DNA of 64,000 nt, taken from positions 15,167,001 to 15,231,000 of the forward strand of contig NC_058198.1 in NCBI RefSeq assembly GCF_907165205.1. Direction: 5' to 3'. Shown piece by piece: positions 29,013 through 41,627 of the stretch. Within the stretch, counting starts at the first letter, position 1; every line of letters begins with the position of its first letter. The notes below the pieces were generated by a model. That model saw only the letters and a program-made list of their open reading frames with translations, was not told the origin of the DNA and did no database searches. The translations under genes and the position numbers were made by a program. The DNA comes from Coccinella septempunctata. Lineage: Eukaryota; Arthropoda; Insecta; Coleoptera; Coccinellidae.

Positions 29013-31274
29013 AATAGCTCTCTGCGTTGCTTAAGTTACGTCTCAGACCTTGTCGTCTCAGGTTACCTGTGCCACAAGATAATCTAGTCGCAACCGCAAC
29101 CAAAGTTGCACTGACAGCGTTACCAGTGCAGCTTTAAAACACCTTCTAACGCAGCTCCTACAAAAAGATGGATCAGTCGACCAGGACAAAATTTGTATCC
29201 GGAGGTAAAATACCCTCCCATTCGGATCTCCGGGGGAGGGTGCCTGAGCGAGTGAATCATCGTACAACAACCAATGAAAAGCACATAGCTTTTGCAGCAT
29301 GGAACGTCAGAACCTTGCTAGACAACCCCAAGGCCGACCGACCAGAGAGGCGTACTGCCCTAATCGATAAGGAACTGCAACGAACATCCATTGCAATAGT
29401 TGCCTTAAGCGAGACACGCTTCTCGGGCGAAGGTAGCTTGGTAGAGCATGCTTATACTTTTTTCTGGAAGGGCTTGCCAGAAGGCCAAATCAGACAACAT
29501 GGTGTAGGCTTTGCCATTAAAAACGACCTGGCCGCCAAACTAACCGAAAATCCAGTAGGCATCTCAGAACGTTTAATGACTTTACGCTTTCCTGCAGCAA
29601 ACAACACGTTTGTGAACATCATTTCAGTATACGCACCCACTTTGAACTCCTCTGACAACTCAAAGGACACTTTCTACGAATCACTCGTTGCTACATTAAG
29701 TAAAATCCCAAAACGGGAACGTATTATCCTACTTGGAGACTTCAACGCCAGAGTGGGCAGATGTCAAGACACAGAACTATGGCCGGGAATAATAGGGAAA
29801 CACGGCACAGATAGCATTAATTCGAACGGAGAACGTCTGCTGGCTCTTTGTGCAGAACACAACCTTTGTATAACGAACACCTTCTTTATTACGAGACCCA
29901 ATTCAAGGGGGACCTGGCGCCACCCGCACTCAGGGCATTGGCATACTCTCGACTATGTGATCGTGAGAAGAAAAGATCTCAAAGAGGTGTTGGTCACTAA
30001 ACCCAGAGCAGATCTGGAGTGCTGGACTGATCATAGGCTGGTAATCTCGAGAATGAAGATCTCAATGCTCCCAAAATACCAACGCAGGCCAAAGTTACTA
30101 AGAGAGCGCCTTCAAATCTCCAAACTACATAACCCTTCTACAAAGGAAAGCTTCACAGCTGCCGTCAAAGATAGCCTAACACCACCGGATTATGACGACG
30201 ACATTGAGAGTCATTGGCTTCGCTTCAAATCATCTCTTACAAATTCAGCGAAAGAAATACTGGGCACAGAACGCTCCCGAAAATCCCCAGACTGGTTCGC
30301 CGAGAAAGAAACTCATATCGCACCCCTTCTGGAGGCAAAACACAAAGCGATGAAAACAGCAATTAACAAGCCTAGCGATGTTGCAGCCTGCAGCAAACAA
30401 CACGTTTGTGAACATCATTTCAGTATACGCACCCACTTTGAACTCCTCTGACAACTCAAAGGACACTTTCTACGAATCACTCGTTGCTACATTAAGTAAA
30501 ATCCCAAAACGGGAACGTATTATCCTACTTGGAGACTTCAACGCCAGAGTGGGCAGATGTCAAGACACAGAACTATGGCCGGGAATAATAGGGAAACACG
30601 GCACAGATAGCATTAATTCGAACGGAGAACGTCTGCTGGCTCTTTGTGCAGAACACAACCTTTGTATAACGAACACCTTCTTTATTACGAGACCCAATTC
30701 AAGGGGGACCTGGCGCCACCCGCGCTCAGGGCATTGGCATACTCTCGACTATGTGATCGTGAGAAGAAAAGATCTCAAAGAGGTGTTGGTCACTAAACCC
30801 AGAGCAGATCTGGAGTGCTGGACTGATCATAGGCTGGTAATCTCGAGAATGAATATCTCAATGCTCCCAAAATACCAACGCAGGCCAAAGTTACTAAGAG
30901 AGCGCCTTCAAATCTCCAAACTACATAACCCTTCTACAAAGGAAAGCTTCACAGCTGCCGTCAAAGATAGCCTAACACCACCGGATTATGACGACGACAT
31001 TGAGAGTCATTGGCTTCGCTTCAAATCATCTCTTACAAATTCAGCGAAAGAAATACTGGGCACAGAACGCTCCCGAAAATCCCCAGACTGGTTCGCCGAG
31101 AGAGAAACTCATATCGCACCCCTTCTGGAGGCAAAACACAAAGCGATGAAAACAGCAATTAACAAGCCTAGCGATGTTGCAGCCCAAAAATGTTTTAATA
31201 ACATAAAACGCGAAGTCCGTCAAGAAATAAGAAAAATCAAGGACAGCTGGTGGAAAGAAAAAGCTAGGGAAATA
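29013..31274 (+). pseudogene. AP-endonuclease LINE, 5' half with a 796-bp internal duplication, unit 2 (best copy)
   Basis: A 5' UTR of about 155 bp precedes the ATG at 29168 (MDQSTRTKFVSGG). ORF 29168-30451 encodes an exonuclease-endonuclease-phosphatase domain with AAWNVRTLL, ALSETRFSGEG, VYAPTLNSSDN, LLGDFNARVG and TDHRLV. Its Asn, Glu, Asp/Asn and Asp-His residues are the family's catalytic set. At 30387 the sequence jumps back to the PAANNTFVN region (first seen at 29591), a direct duplication of 796 bp that shifts the frame. The second copy runs as ORF 30378-31310. The element is cut after WWKEKAREI at 31274, where a second LINE in opposite sense begins. Endonuclease would nick target DNA for target-primed reverse transcription. 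The clade looks RTE/Rex1-like but I am not sure. Confidence 0.9.
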
Positions 31275-32581
31275 CCATCATTCATTGCTGTATCCCGTTA
31301 CCGGGAATAAATCTACAAAAAAAAAAAAAAAAAAAAAAATTCGAACAGATTTGTAACTTCTTAGTGCTAGTTGCGACTGTGTGCCCTCCTGTGACTAAAG
31401 AGACCCAACCGTGACCTGCAGATCCTTCCACACTCAGGGCATGGATAGTCTCCAACCAGATCTGGCCGCCGCTGTATCCTTCTCGATTCTCCATTATAAC
31501 TGTGGACCAAAGACCTCCACTGTGACCTGTCTAACGCTTGTTGTTCCCAGTTATGATTAGCATTAACTGATTTTAGGGATTGATGTAGTGTATCCTTGAA
31601 CCGCTTATACTGGCCTCCTGGTTTCCGGGCTCCCTCAGTGAGTTCGCCGTATAGAGCTATTTTGGGGAGTCTTGTGTCTTGCATCCTAAGAATGTGGCCG
31701 CTCCATCTGAGTCGGGCCCTCGTTACTTGAGTCTCAATTGTTGTACAACTCGCGCGCTGCAAGACTTCTGCATTCGAAACTTTGTGGAACCATCTGATGT
31801 GCATTATCTGTCTTAGATGACGTTGCTGCGTCTGTTCAAGCTGTTTAATATGTCGCCTGTAGGGAGTCCAGCTTTCGCTTCCGTAAAGAAGCGTTGGGAG
31901 GACCACTGCTCTGTAAACAGCTGTCTTGGTCTTCAGATTGAGGTCGTGATTTTGGAACACTCTGTCCTTCAGCTTCCAGAATGCCCGTGATGCCGAATTG
32001 ATACGGTTGTGTATTTCCGTGTCCAGGTTAGCCCTAGTATTTATGAAGCTTCCCAAGTATTTGAACTGCTCGACCTGTTCTAGAGTTTCATTGTCCAGGC
32101 TGATATCTGTTTGAAGGCTTTCTGGCGGACTTACCAGGATTTTGGTCTTGTCAATATTGAGTCTAAGGCCTAAAGCTTCGTATACATGTTTATAGGTGTC
32201 CATCATTATTTGTAGATCCTCTGAGCTGCTAGCGATGAGTGAACAGTCGTCTGCATATTGAAGTTCCGTGATAAACTTGGTACGGGTTTTTGCTCTGAGG
32301 CGCTTCAGGTTAAACAGGCCTCCATCAAATCTGAATCTTATCCCAACACCTCTTACGGGCATGCTCATGTCAGCAATTATCGATACAGCTATGGCGAAAA
32401 TATTGAACAGTAAAGGCGCTAATACGCAGCCTTGTTTTATTCCAGAGTTGGTTGAGAAATGGTCGGTTGTAGAGCCATTATGCTGTATTCTAGCGGTGTT
32501 GTTGGTATGAAGGCTTTTACACACTGCTAGGAATTTTTCGGGTACTCCTAGACGTGTGCAAAATTGTTTTCTCATTATTCA
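31275..32581 (-). pseudogene. LINE RT C-terminal half, inverted, unit 2
   Basis: ORF 31367-32575 has the RT part NSGIKQGCVLAPLLFNIFAI and the catalytic YADD (in ELQYADDCSLIA). The thumb-like KYLGSFINTRANLDTEIHNR segment and the C-terminal finger CPECGRICRSRLGLFSH (C-X2-C-X12-H-X3-H with the following residues) come next. Its 3' UTR with a long T tract (A tract on the plus strand near 31317) ends at about 31275, abutting the plus-strand LINE. The RT start is missing before ARLG. Unit 4 has the longer version of the same copy. Confidence 0.9.
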
Positions 32582-32737
32582 GGATCTGCAGGTCACGGTT
32601 GGGTCTCTTTAGTCACAGGAGGGCACACAGTCGCAACTAGCACTAAGAAGTTACAAGTCTGTTCGAATTTTTTATTTTTTTTTTTTCTTCTTCTTTTTGT
32701 AGATTCATTCCCGGTAACGGGATACAGCAATGAATGA
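32582..32737 (+). pseudogene. LINE 3' tail in plus sense, unit 2
   Basis: Begins ggatctgcaggtcacgg, carries the last codons to the TAG, a T-rich tract and gtagattcattcccggtaac, and ends tgaatga. It is probably the 3' end of the plus-strand LINE whose 5' half is at 29013-31274. It forms an inverted repeat of about 155 bp with 31275-31430. Confidence 0.85.
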
Positions 32738-35700
32738 ACATGTGCATTTCAATCCGAAAACTATGTGCAGTTTCAAGATTTGGTTCGAATTGATCCAACA
32801 GTTTTCGAGGAATTGATATCACACTTTGCCGAATTGACCACTGAAATCTCAATTCCTATCTGAACTATCGAAGTGAAATTCAACATGTGCATGTCGCAAA
32901 TCTTGAAACTGCACATAGTTTTCGAATTGAGATGCACATGTTGAATTTCAGTTCGATAGTTCAGATAGGAATTGAGATTTCAGTGGTCAATTCGGCAAAG
33001 TGTGATTCAATTCCTCGAAAACTGTTGGATCAATTCGAACCAAATCTTGAAACTGCACATAGTTTTCGGATTGAAATGCACATGTTGAATTTCAGTTCGA
33101 TAGTTCAGAATTGAGAGTTCAGTGGTCAATTCGATAAAAATGTGTCATTGCATGGAGGGTTTTTGCCGGAACTCAGCCAAATTGCCGATATTTGGACATA
33201 AATATGTTATACTCTGTTCAAATATAAGATAATGCAAACAAACAAACCAAACCGGTATATTTTGCTTAAACCTGATATAAAGTGTGATATCAATTCCTCG
33301 AAAACTGTTGGATCAATTCGAATCAAATCTTGAAATTTTACACAGTTTTCGAATTGAGATGCACATGTTGAATTTCAGTTCGATAGTTCAGATAGGAATT
33401 GAGATTTCACTGGTCAATTCGGCAAAGTGTGATATCAATTCCTCGAAAACTGTTGGATCAATTAGAACCAAGTCTTGAAACTGCACATAGTTTTCGAAAT
33501 GAGATGCACATGTTGAATTTCAGTTCGATAGTTCAGATAGGAATTGAGATTTCAGTGGTCAATTCGGCAAAGTGTGATATCAATTCCTCGAAAACTGTTG
33601 GATCAATTCGAACCAAATCTTGAAACTGCATATACTTTTCGAATTGAGATGCACATATTGAATTTCAGTTCAATAGTTCTGATAGGAATTGAGATTTCAG
33701 TGGTCAATTCGGCAAAGTGTGATATCAATTCCTCGAAAACTGTTGGATCAATTCGAATCAAATCTTGAAATTTTACACAGTTTTCGAATTGAGATGCACA
33801 TGTTGAATTTCAGTTCGATAGTTCAGATAGGAATTGAGATTTCACTGGTCAATTCGGCAAAGTGTGATATCAATTCCTCTAAAACTGTTGGATCAATTAG
33901 AACCAAATCTTGAAACTGCACATAATTTTTGAATTGAGATAAACATGTTGAATTTCAGTTCGATAGTTCTGATAGGAATTGAGATTTCACTGGTCAATTC
34001 GGCAAAGTGTGATTTCAGTTCCTCGAAAACTGTTGGATCAATTAGAACCAAATCTTGAAACTGCACATAGTTTTCGAAATGAGATGCACATGTTGAATTT
34101 CAGTTCGATAGTTCAGATAGGAATTGAGATTTCAGTGGTCTATTCGGCAAAGTGTGATTTCAATTCCTAAGGAACTATTGGATCAATTCGACCCAAATCT
34201 CGAAACTGTACACAGTTTTCGAATTGAGATGCACATGTTGAATTTCAGTTCGATAGTTCAGATAGGAATTGAGATTTCAGTGGTCAATTCGGCAAAGTGT
34301 GATATCAATTCCTAAGGAACTATTGGATCAATTCGAACCAAATCTTGTAATTTCACACAGTTTTCGAATTGAGATGCACATGTTGAATTTCACTTCGATA
34401 GTTCAGATAGGAATTGAGATTTCAGTGGTCAATTCGGCAAAGTGTGATATCAATTCCTCGAAAACTGTTGGATCAATTAGAACCAAATCTTGAAACTGTA
34501 GTCAGTTTTCGAATTGAGATGCACATGTTGAATTTCAATTCGATAGTTCAGATAGGAATAGATATTTCAGTGGTCAATTCGGCAAAGTGTGATATCAATT
34601 CCTAAAAACTGTTGGATCAATTCGAACTTAATCTTGAAACTGCACATAATTTTCGAATTGAGATAAACATGTTGAATTTCAGTTCGATAGTTCTGATAGG
34701 AATTGAGATTTCAGTGGTCAATTCGGCAAAGTGTGATATCAATTCCTCGAAAACTGTTGGATCAATTCGAACCAAATCTTGAAATTTCACACAGTTTTCG
34801 AATTGAGATGCACATGTTGAATTTCACTTCGATAGTTCAGATAGGAATTGAGATTTCAGTGGTCAATTCGGCAAAGTGTGATATCAATTCCTCGAAAACT
34901 GTTGGATCAATTCGAACCAAATCTTGAAACTGCACATAGTTTTCGGATTGAAATGCACATGTTGAATTTCAGTTCGATAGTTCAGATAGGAATTGAGATT
35001 TCAATGGTCTATTCGGCAAAGTGTGATATCAATTCCTCAAAAACTGTTGGATCAATTCGAACCAAATCTTGGAACTGCAAATAGTTTTCGAAATGAGATG
35101 CACATGTTGAATTTCAGATCGATAGTTCTCATAGGAATGGAGATTTCAGTAGTCGATTCGACAAAATATCATTTCATTTCCTAAGGAACTATGGGATCAA
35201 TTCGAACCAAATCTTGAAACTGCACATAGTTTTCGGATTGAGATGCACATGTTGAGTTTCAGTTCGATGTTCAGATAGGAATTGAGATATCAGTGGTCAA
35301 TTCGGCAAAGTGTGATATCAAATCCTCGAAAACTGTTGGATCAATTCTAACCAAATCTTGAAATTTTACACAGTTTTCGAATTGAGATGCACATGTTGAA
35401 TTTCAGTTCGATAGTTCAGATAGGAATTGAGATTTCAGTGGTCAATTCGGCAAAGTGTGATATCAATTCCTCGAAAACTGTAGGATCAATTCGAATCAAA
35501 TTTTGTAAGTGCACATAGTTTTCGGATTGAGATGCACTTGTTGAATTTCAGTTCGATAGTTCAGATAGGAATTGAGATTTCAGTGGTCTATTCGGCAAAG
35601 TGTGATATCCATTCCTCAAAAACTGTTGGATCAATTCGAACCAAATCTTGAAACTGCACATAGTTTTCGAAATGAGATGCACATGTTGAATTTCAGATCG

Positions 35701-36371
35701 ATAGTTCTGATAGGAATGGAGATTTCAGTAGTCGATTCGACAAAATATCATTTCAATTCCTAAGGAACTATTATATCAATTCGAACCAAATCTTGAAACT
35801 GCACATAGTTTTCGAATTGAGATGCACATGTTGAATTTCAGTTCGATAGTTCAGATAGGAATTGAGATTTCAGTGGTCTATTCGGCAAAGTGTGATATCC
35901 ATTCCTCAAAAACTGTTGGATCAATTCGAACCAAATCTTGAAACTGCACATAGTTTTCGAAATGAGATGCACATGTTGAATTTCAGATCGATAGTTCTGA
36001 TAGGAATGGAGATTTCAGTAGTCGATTCGACAAAATATCATTTCAATTCCTAAGGAACTATTATATCAATTCGAACCAAATCTTGAAACTGCACATAGTT
36101 TTCGAATTGAGATGCACATGTTGAATTTCAGTTCGATAGTTCAGATAGGAATTGAGATTTCAGTGGTCTATTCGGCAAAGTGTGATTTCAATTCCTAAGG
36201 AACTATTGGATCAATTCGACCCAAATCTCGAAACTGTACACAGTTTTCGAATTGAGATGCACATGTTGAATTTCAGTTCGATAGTTCAGATAGGAATTGA
36301 GATTTCAGTGGTCAATTCGGCAAAGTGTGATATCAATTCCTAAGGAACTATTGGATCAATTCGAACCAAAT
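32738..36371 (+). repeat. 145-bp satellite block, unit 2
   Basis: Inverted first monomer (32738-32885), then forward monomers with a non-satellite insert at about 33135-33280, then about 21 further monomers. Variants (tcctcg-aaaactgttgg and tcctaa-ggaactattgg) alternate along the block in the same order as in units 1 and 3. Confidence 0.95.
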
Positions 36372-36476
36372 CTTGTGATTGATCGCGGAAAAATCGATGT
36401 AGAAAACAAACGATGGGGCACGGATAGATGGCGCCAGGAGTGCGATATGCAGCGCGGGAAATTTTGAACGTGACAT

Positions 36477-37467
36477 AGGTAACAGGTATGTTGTGCCATG
36501 TGTAAGGAATACTGGCATTCTTTCGGGATTTTCAATGACATCATTTATTGCGGAGGTCAATTTGTCATGCATGATCCGAAGTTTCTTGATCCAGAAGTTC
36601 TGTAATCCATCAGGCCCAGGTGCTTTCCAGTTGTGCAGTCCTCTGATAGCTGATTTTACTTCTTCAATTGTGATCATGTCATGCTGCATCGGCTCATATT
36701 TTATAGCTTCAGATTTTTCCTCTTCAATCCATCCGTAATCTCCATTGAACTGAGGTTTCGTTGATAATTGTTCGGTCCAGAATTGTTCAATGGCTTCCTT
36801 TGGTGGTAACTTTCCATTTTCTCCATCCGACCCTGTGATTGACCGGTAGAAAGATTCTTCCGACTTTTCGAATGAATTATTGTCTCTTTTCCGGCTATAA
36901 TTGCTTTTATATCTCCTCAGGCGTTCTGCATACAGACTTAATTTTTGCTTCAGAGTGTCGAGGCAATGGTGAGCTGTAGCATTCTCCGTCTCTCGTTCTG
37001 TGTGTGTCCTGTTTCTATCCATAATCTCTTTGGCAGCTTTCACAACCTTTCTTCCTCGATTCCCGTTCAAGTACTCCGTCAGTCGCTCGGCACCGTTGGT
37101 TTCTGTTGTTGCTTTGGAGCTGTAGCTTCTTTTGCAGCAGGAGCCCGCTTCTTCAACATCCCGCCACCGACGTCCCGCATGCTGTCATGTCCAGCGCCGG
37201 CTCCAGACATGCCCTGACGATCCCCAGGCAGCGACTTGTTTCCGAGGCTTCTCGTTATCACCATTTTCATGGGTTTGTGCTCCCCTTTCTCGGTTTGGGT
37301 GAGGGGTAGAGAAATGGGAGCAGAAAGAGCACCCCTATAAAGGATGTGAAAGAGAGAGGAAAAAGGAATGGGACTGCGGACAGCAGGCGTGGCTGGCTGC
37401 ACCGTCTACGTCGTTACGATGGCTACCCGGCAGGCCATCTACCAGATAGCTGCCAGGCAGGCCAGAC
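36477..37467 (-). pseudogene. Dong/R4-type LINE, 5' fragment, unit 3
   Basis: Base-for-base very close to the unit 2 fragment, with the same internal deletion and the same two frames (37079-37402, 36348-37070). Confidence 0.88.
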
Positions 37468-37902
37468 ATTATTATTATTATTATTGTATACTCAAAACTT
37501 TTCAGTTTCCCGGTTAAGACCTTGAAAATGAAATTCATGAAGTAGATAGTAGTGCTCCGTATAATTAGGGTGAAAACAAAAAATAACGATTCTGTACTTA
37601 TATATAGGAACCTACATGGATTTCTGCATATACATCAGAGTCGTTAAATCTATTCAGGGACATTCTTTCTATAGTTTTATTTCCTCAGGAGAAACGTGTA
37701 TACCATCTACAACGTGAATGTAAATGATGAAAAAGAATTCTCTAGAAATTATTAATTTTGAAATATTGTTTGGAGCAGCGAGATTTGAAACAAACTTAAG
37801 AATTGAAATACTCATGCGCTTCAATACTTGCTTATCCAGATAGTCATTATCTGTATCGATAACTTATACTTTTCAATTGTTGATATTTTATCATTTCATA
37901 AT
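37468..37902. repeat. Dong flank segment with (ATT)n, unit 3
   Basis: Same as unit 2; I saw no difference by eye. The LINE insertion follows at the same base. Confidence 0.88.
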
Positions 37903-40165
37903 AATAGCTCTCTGCGTTGCTTAAGTTACGTCTCAGACCTTGTCGTCTCAGGTTACCTGTGCCACAAGATAATCTAGTCGCAACCGCAACCAAAGTTGCA
38001 CTGACAGCGTTACCAGTGCAGCTTTAAAACACCTTCTAACGCAGCTCCTACAAAAAGATGGATCAGTCGACCAGGACAAAATTTGTATCCGGAGGTAAAA
38101 TACCCTCCCATTCGGATCTCCGGGGGAGGGTGCCTGAGCGAGTGAATCATCGTACAACAACCAATGAAAAGCACATAGCTTTTGCAGCATGGAACGTCAG
38201 AACCTTGCTAGACAACCCCAAGGCCGACCGACCAGAGAGGCGTACTGCCCTAATCGATAAGGAACTGCAACGAACATCCATTGCAATAGTTGCCTTAAGC
38301 GAGACACGCTTCTCGGGCGAAGGTAGCTTGGTAGAGCATGCTTATACTTTTTTCTGGAAGGGCTTGCCAGAAGGCCAAATCAGACAACATGGTGTAGGCT
38401 TTGCCATTAAAAACGACCTGGCCGCCAAACTAACCGAAAATCCAGTAGGCATCTCAGAACGTTTAATGACTTTACGCTTTCCTGCAGCAAACAACACGTT
38501 TGTGAACATCATTTCAGTATACGCACCCACTTTGAACTCCTCTGACAACTCAAAGGACACTTTCTACGAATCACTCGTTGCTACATTAAGTAAAATCCCA
38601 AAACGGGAACGTATTATCCTACTTGGAGACTTCAACGCCAGAGTGGGCAGATGTCAAGACACAGAACTATGGCCGGGAATAATAGGGAAACACGGCACAG
38701 ATAGCATTAATTCGAACGGAGAACGTCTGCTGGCTCTTTGTGCAGAACACAACCTTTGTATAACGAACACCTTCTTTATTACGAGACCCAATTCAAGGGG
38801 GACCTGGCGCCACCCGCACTCAGGGCATTGGCATACTCTCGACTATGTGATCGTGAGAAGAAAAGATCTCAAAGAGGTGTTGGTCACTAAACCCAGAGCA
38901 GATCTGGAGTGCTGGACTGATCATAGGCTGGTAATCTCGAGAATGAAGATCTCAATGCTCCCAAAATACCAACGCAGGCCAAAGTTACTAAGAGAGCGCC
39001 TTCAAATCTCCAAACTACATAACCCTTCTACAAAGGAAAGCTTCACAGCTGCCGTCAAAGATAGCCTAACACCACCGGATTATGACGACGACATTGAGAG
39101 TCATTGGCTTCGCTTCAAATCATCTCTTACAAATTCAGCGAAAGAAATACTGGGCACAGAACGCTCCCGAAAATCCCCAGACTGGTTCGCCGAGAAAGAA
39201 ACTCATATCGCACCCCTTCTGGAGGCAAAACACAAAGCGATGAAAACAGCAATTAACAAGCCTAGCGATGTTGCAGCCTGCAGCAAACAACACGTTTGTG
39301 AACATCATTTCAGTATACGCACCCACTTTGAACTCCTCTGACAACTCAAAGGACACTTTCTACGAATCACTCGTTGCTACATTAAGTAAAATCCCAAAAC
39401 GGGAACGTATTATCCTACTTGGAGACTTCAACGCCAGAGTGGGCAGATGTCAAGACACAGAACTATGGCCGGGAATAATAGGGAAACACGGCACAGATAG
39501 CATTAATTCGAACGGAGAACGTCTGCTGGCTCTTTGTGCAGAACACAACCTTTGTATAACGAACACCTTCTTTATTACGAGACCCAATTCAAGGGGGACC
39601 TGGCGCCACCCGCGCTCAGGGCATTGGCATACTCTCGACTATGTGATCGTGAGAAGAAAAGATCTCAAAGAGGTGTTGGTCACTAAACCCAGAGCAGATC
39701 TGGAGTGCTGGACTGATCATAGGCTGGTAATCTCGAGAATGAATATCTCAATGCTCCCAAAATACCAACGCAGGCCAAAGTTACTAAGAGAGCGCCTTCA
39801 AATCTCCAAACTACATAACCCTTCTACAAAGGAAAGCTTCACAGCTGCCGTCAAAGATAGCCTAACACCACCGGATTATGACGACGACATTGAGAGTCAT
39901 TGGCTTCGCTTCAAATCATCTCTTACAAATTCAGCGAAAGAAATACTGGGCACAGAACGCTCCCGAAAATCCCCAGACTGGTTCGCCGAGAGAGAAACTC
40001 ATATCGCACCCCTTCTGGAGGCAAAAACACAAAGCGATGAAAACAGCAATTAACAAGCCTAGCGATGTTGCAGCCCAAAAATGTTTTAATAACATAAAAC
40101 GCGAAGTCCGTCAAGAAATAAGAAAAATCAAGGACAGCTGGTGGAAAGAAAAAGCTAGGGAAATA
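37903..40165 (+). pseudogene. AP-endonuclease LINE, 5' half, unit 3
   Basis: ORFs 38058-39341 and 39268-40053 repeat the unit 2 arrangement, including the 796-bp duplication. One extra A (gcaaaaacacaaag at 40021) breaks the second frame and moves its end to ORF 39878-40201. This is the main coding difference between units 2 and 3. Confidence 0.9.
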
Positions 40166-41471
40166 CCATCATTCATTGCTGTATCCCGTTACCGGGAATA
40201 AATCTACAAAAAAAAAAAAAAAAAAAAAATTCGAACAGATTTGTAACTTCTTAGTGCTAGTTGCGACTGTGTGCCCTCCTGTGACTAAAGAGACCCAACC
40301 GTGACCTGCAGATCCTTCCACACTCAGGGCATGGATAGTCTCCAACCAGATCTGGCCGCCGCTGTATCCTTCTCGATTCTCCATTATAACTGTGGACCAA
40401 AGACCTCCACTGTGACCTGTCTAACGCTTGTTGTTCCCAGTTATGATTAGCATTAACTGATTTTAGGGATTGATGTAGTGTATCCTTGAACCGCTTATAC
40501 TGGCCTCCTGGTTTCCGGGCTCCCTCAGTGAGTTCGCCGTATAGAGCTATTTTGGGGAGTCTTGTGTCTTGCATCCTAAGAATGTGGCCGCTCCATCTGA
40601 GTCGGGCCCTCGTTACTTGAGTCTCAATTGTTGTACAACTCGCGCGCTGCAAGACTTCTGCATTCGAAACTTTGTGGAACCATCTGATGTGCATTATCTG
40701 TCTTAGATGACGTTGCTGCGTCTGTTCAAGCTGTTTAATATGTCGCCTGTAGGGAGTCCAGCTTTCGCTTCCGTAAAGAAGCGTTGGGAGGACCACTGCT
40801 CTGTAAACAGCTGTCTTGGTCTTCAGATTGAGGTCGTGATTTTGGAACACTCTGTCCTTCAGCTTCCAGAATGCCCGTGATGCCGAATTGATACGGTTGT
40901 GTATTTCCGTGTCCAGGTTAGCCCTAGTATTTATGAAGCTTCCCAAGTATTTGAACTGCTCGACCTGTTCTAGAGTTTCATTGTCCAGGCTGATATCTGT
41001 TTGAAGGCTTTCTGGCGGACTTACCAGGATTTTGGTCTTGTCAATATTGAGTCTAAGGCCTAAAGCTTCGTATACATGTTTATAGGTGTCCATCATTATT
41101 TGTAGATCCTCTGAGCTGCTAGCGATGAGTGAACAGTCGTCTGCATATTGAAGTTCCGTGATAAACTTGGTACGGGTTTTTGCTCTGAGGCGCTTCAGGT
41201 TAAACAGGCCTCCATCAAATCTGAATCTTATCCCAACACCTCTTACGGGCATGCTCATGTCAGCAATTATCGATACAGCTATGGCGAAAATATTGAACAG
41301 TAAAGGCGCTAATACGCAGCCTTGTTTTATTCCAGAGTTGGTTGAGAAATGGTCGGTTGTAGAGCCATTATGCTGTATTCTAGCGGTGTTGTTGGTATGA
41401 AGGCTTTTACACACTGCTAGGAATTTTTCGGGTACTCCTAGACGTGTGCAAAATTGTTTTCTCATTATTCA
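40166..41471 (-). pseudogene. LINE RT C-terminal half, inverted, unit 3
   Basis: ORF 40257-41465, 402 codons, with the same foreign start MRKQFCTR and the same RT and C2H2 segments as unit 2. Confidence 0.9.
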
Positions 41472-41627
41472 GGATCTGCAGGTCACGGTTGGGTCTCTTT
41501 AGTCACAGGAGGGCACACAGTCGCAACTAGCACTAAGAAGTTACAAGTCTGTTCGAATTTTTTATTTTTTTTTTTTCTTCTTCTTTTTGTAGATTCATTC
41601 CCGGTAACGGGATACAGCAATGAATGA
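41472..41627 (+). pseudogene. LINE 3' tail in plus sense, unit 3
   Basis: Same 155-bp tail as in unit 2, including the T tract interrupted by one A, ending tgaatga before the inverted satellite monomer. Confidence 0.85.

Noticed and set aside
29168..31310. Endonuclease ORFs as a host gene cluster
   Set aside because: They are 5' halves of a LINE: the same protein continues into RT in the longer copy, and the repeats come from tandem duplication of the whole unit.
31317..31340. Poly(A) run as evidence of a processed retrogene on the plus strand
   Set aside because: It is the antisense of the T-rich tract in the 3' UTR of the minus-strand LINE and recurs at the same place in each unit.
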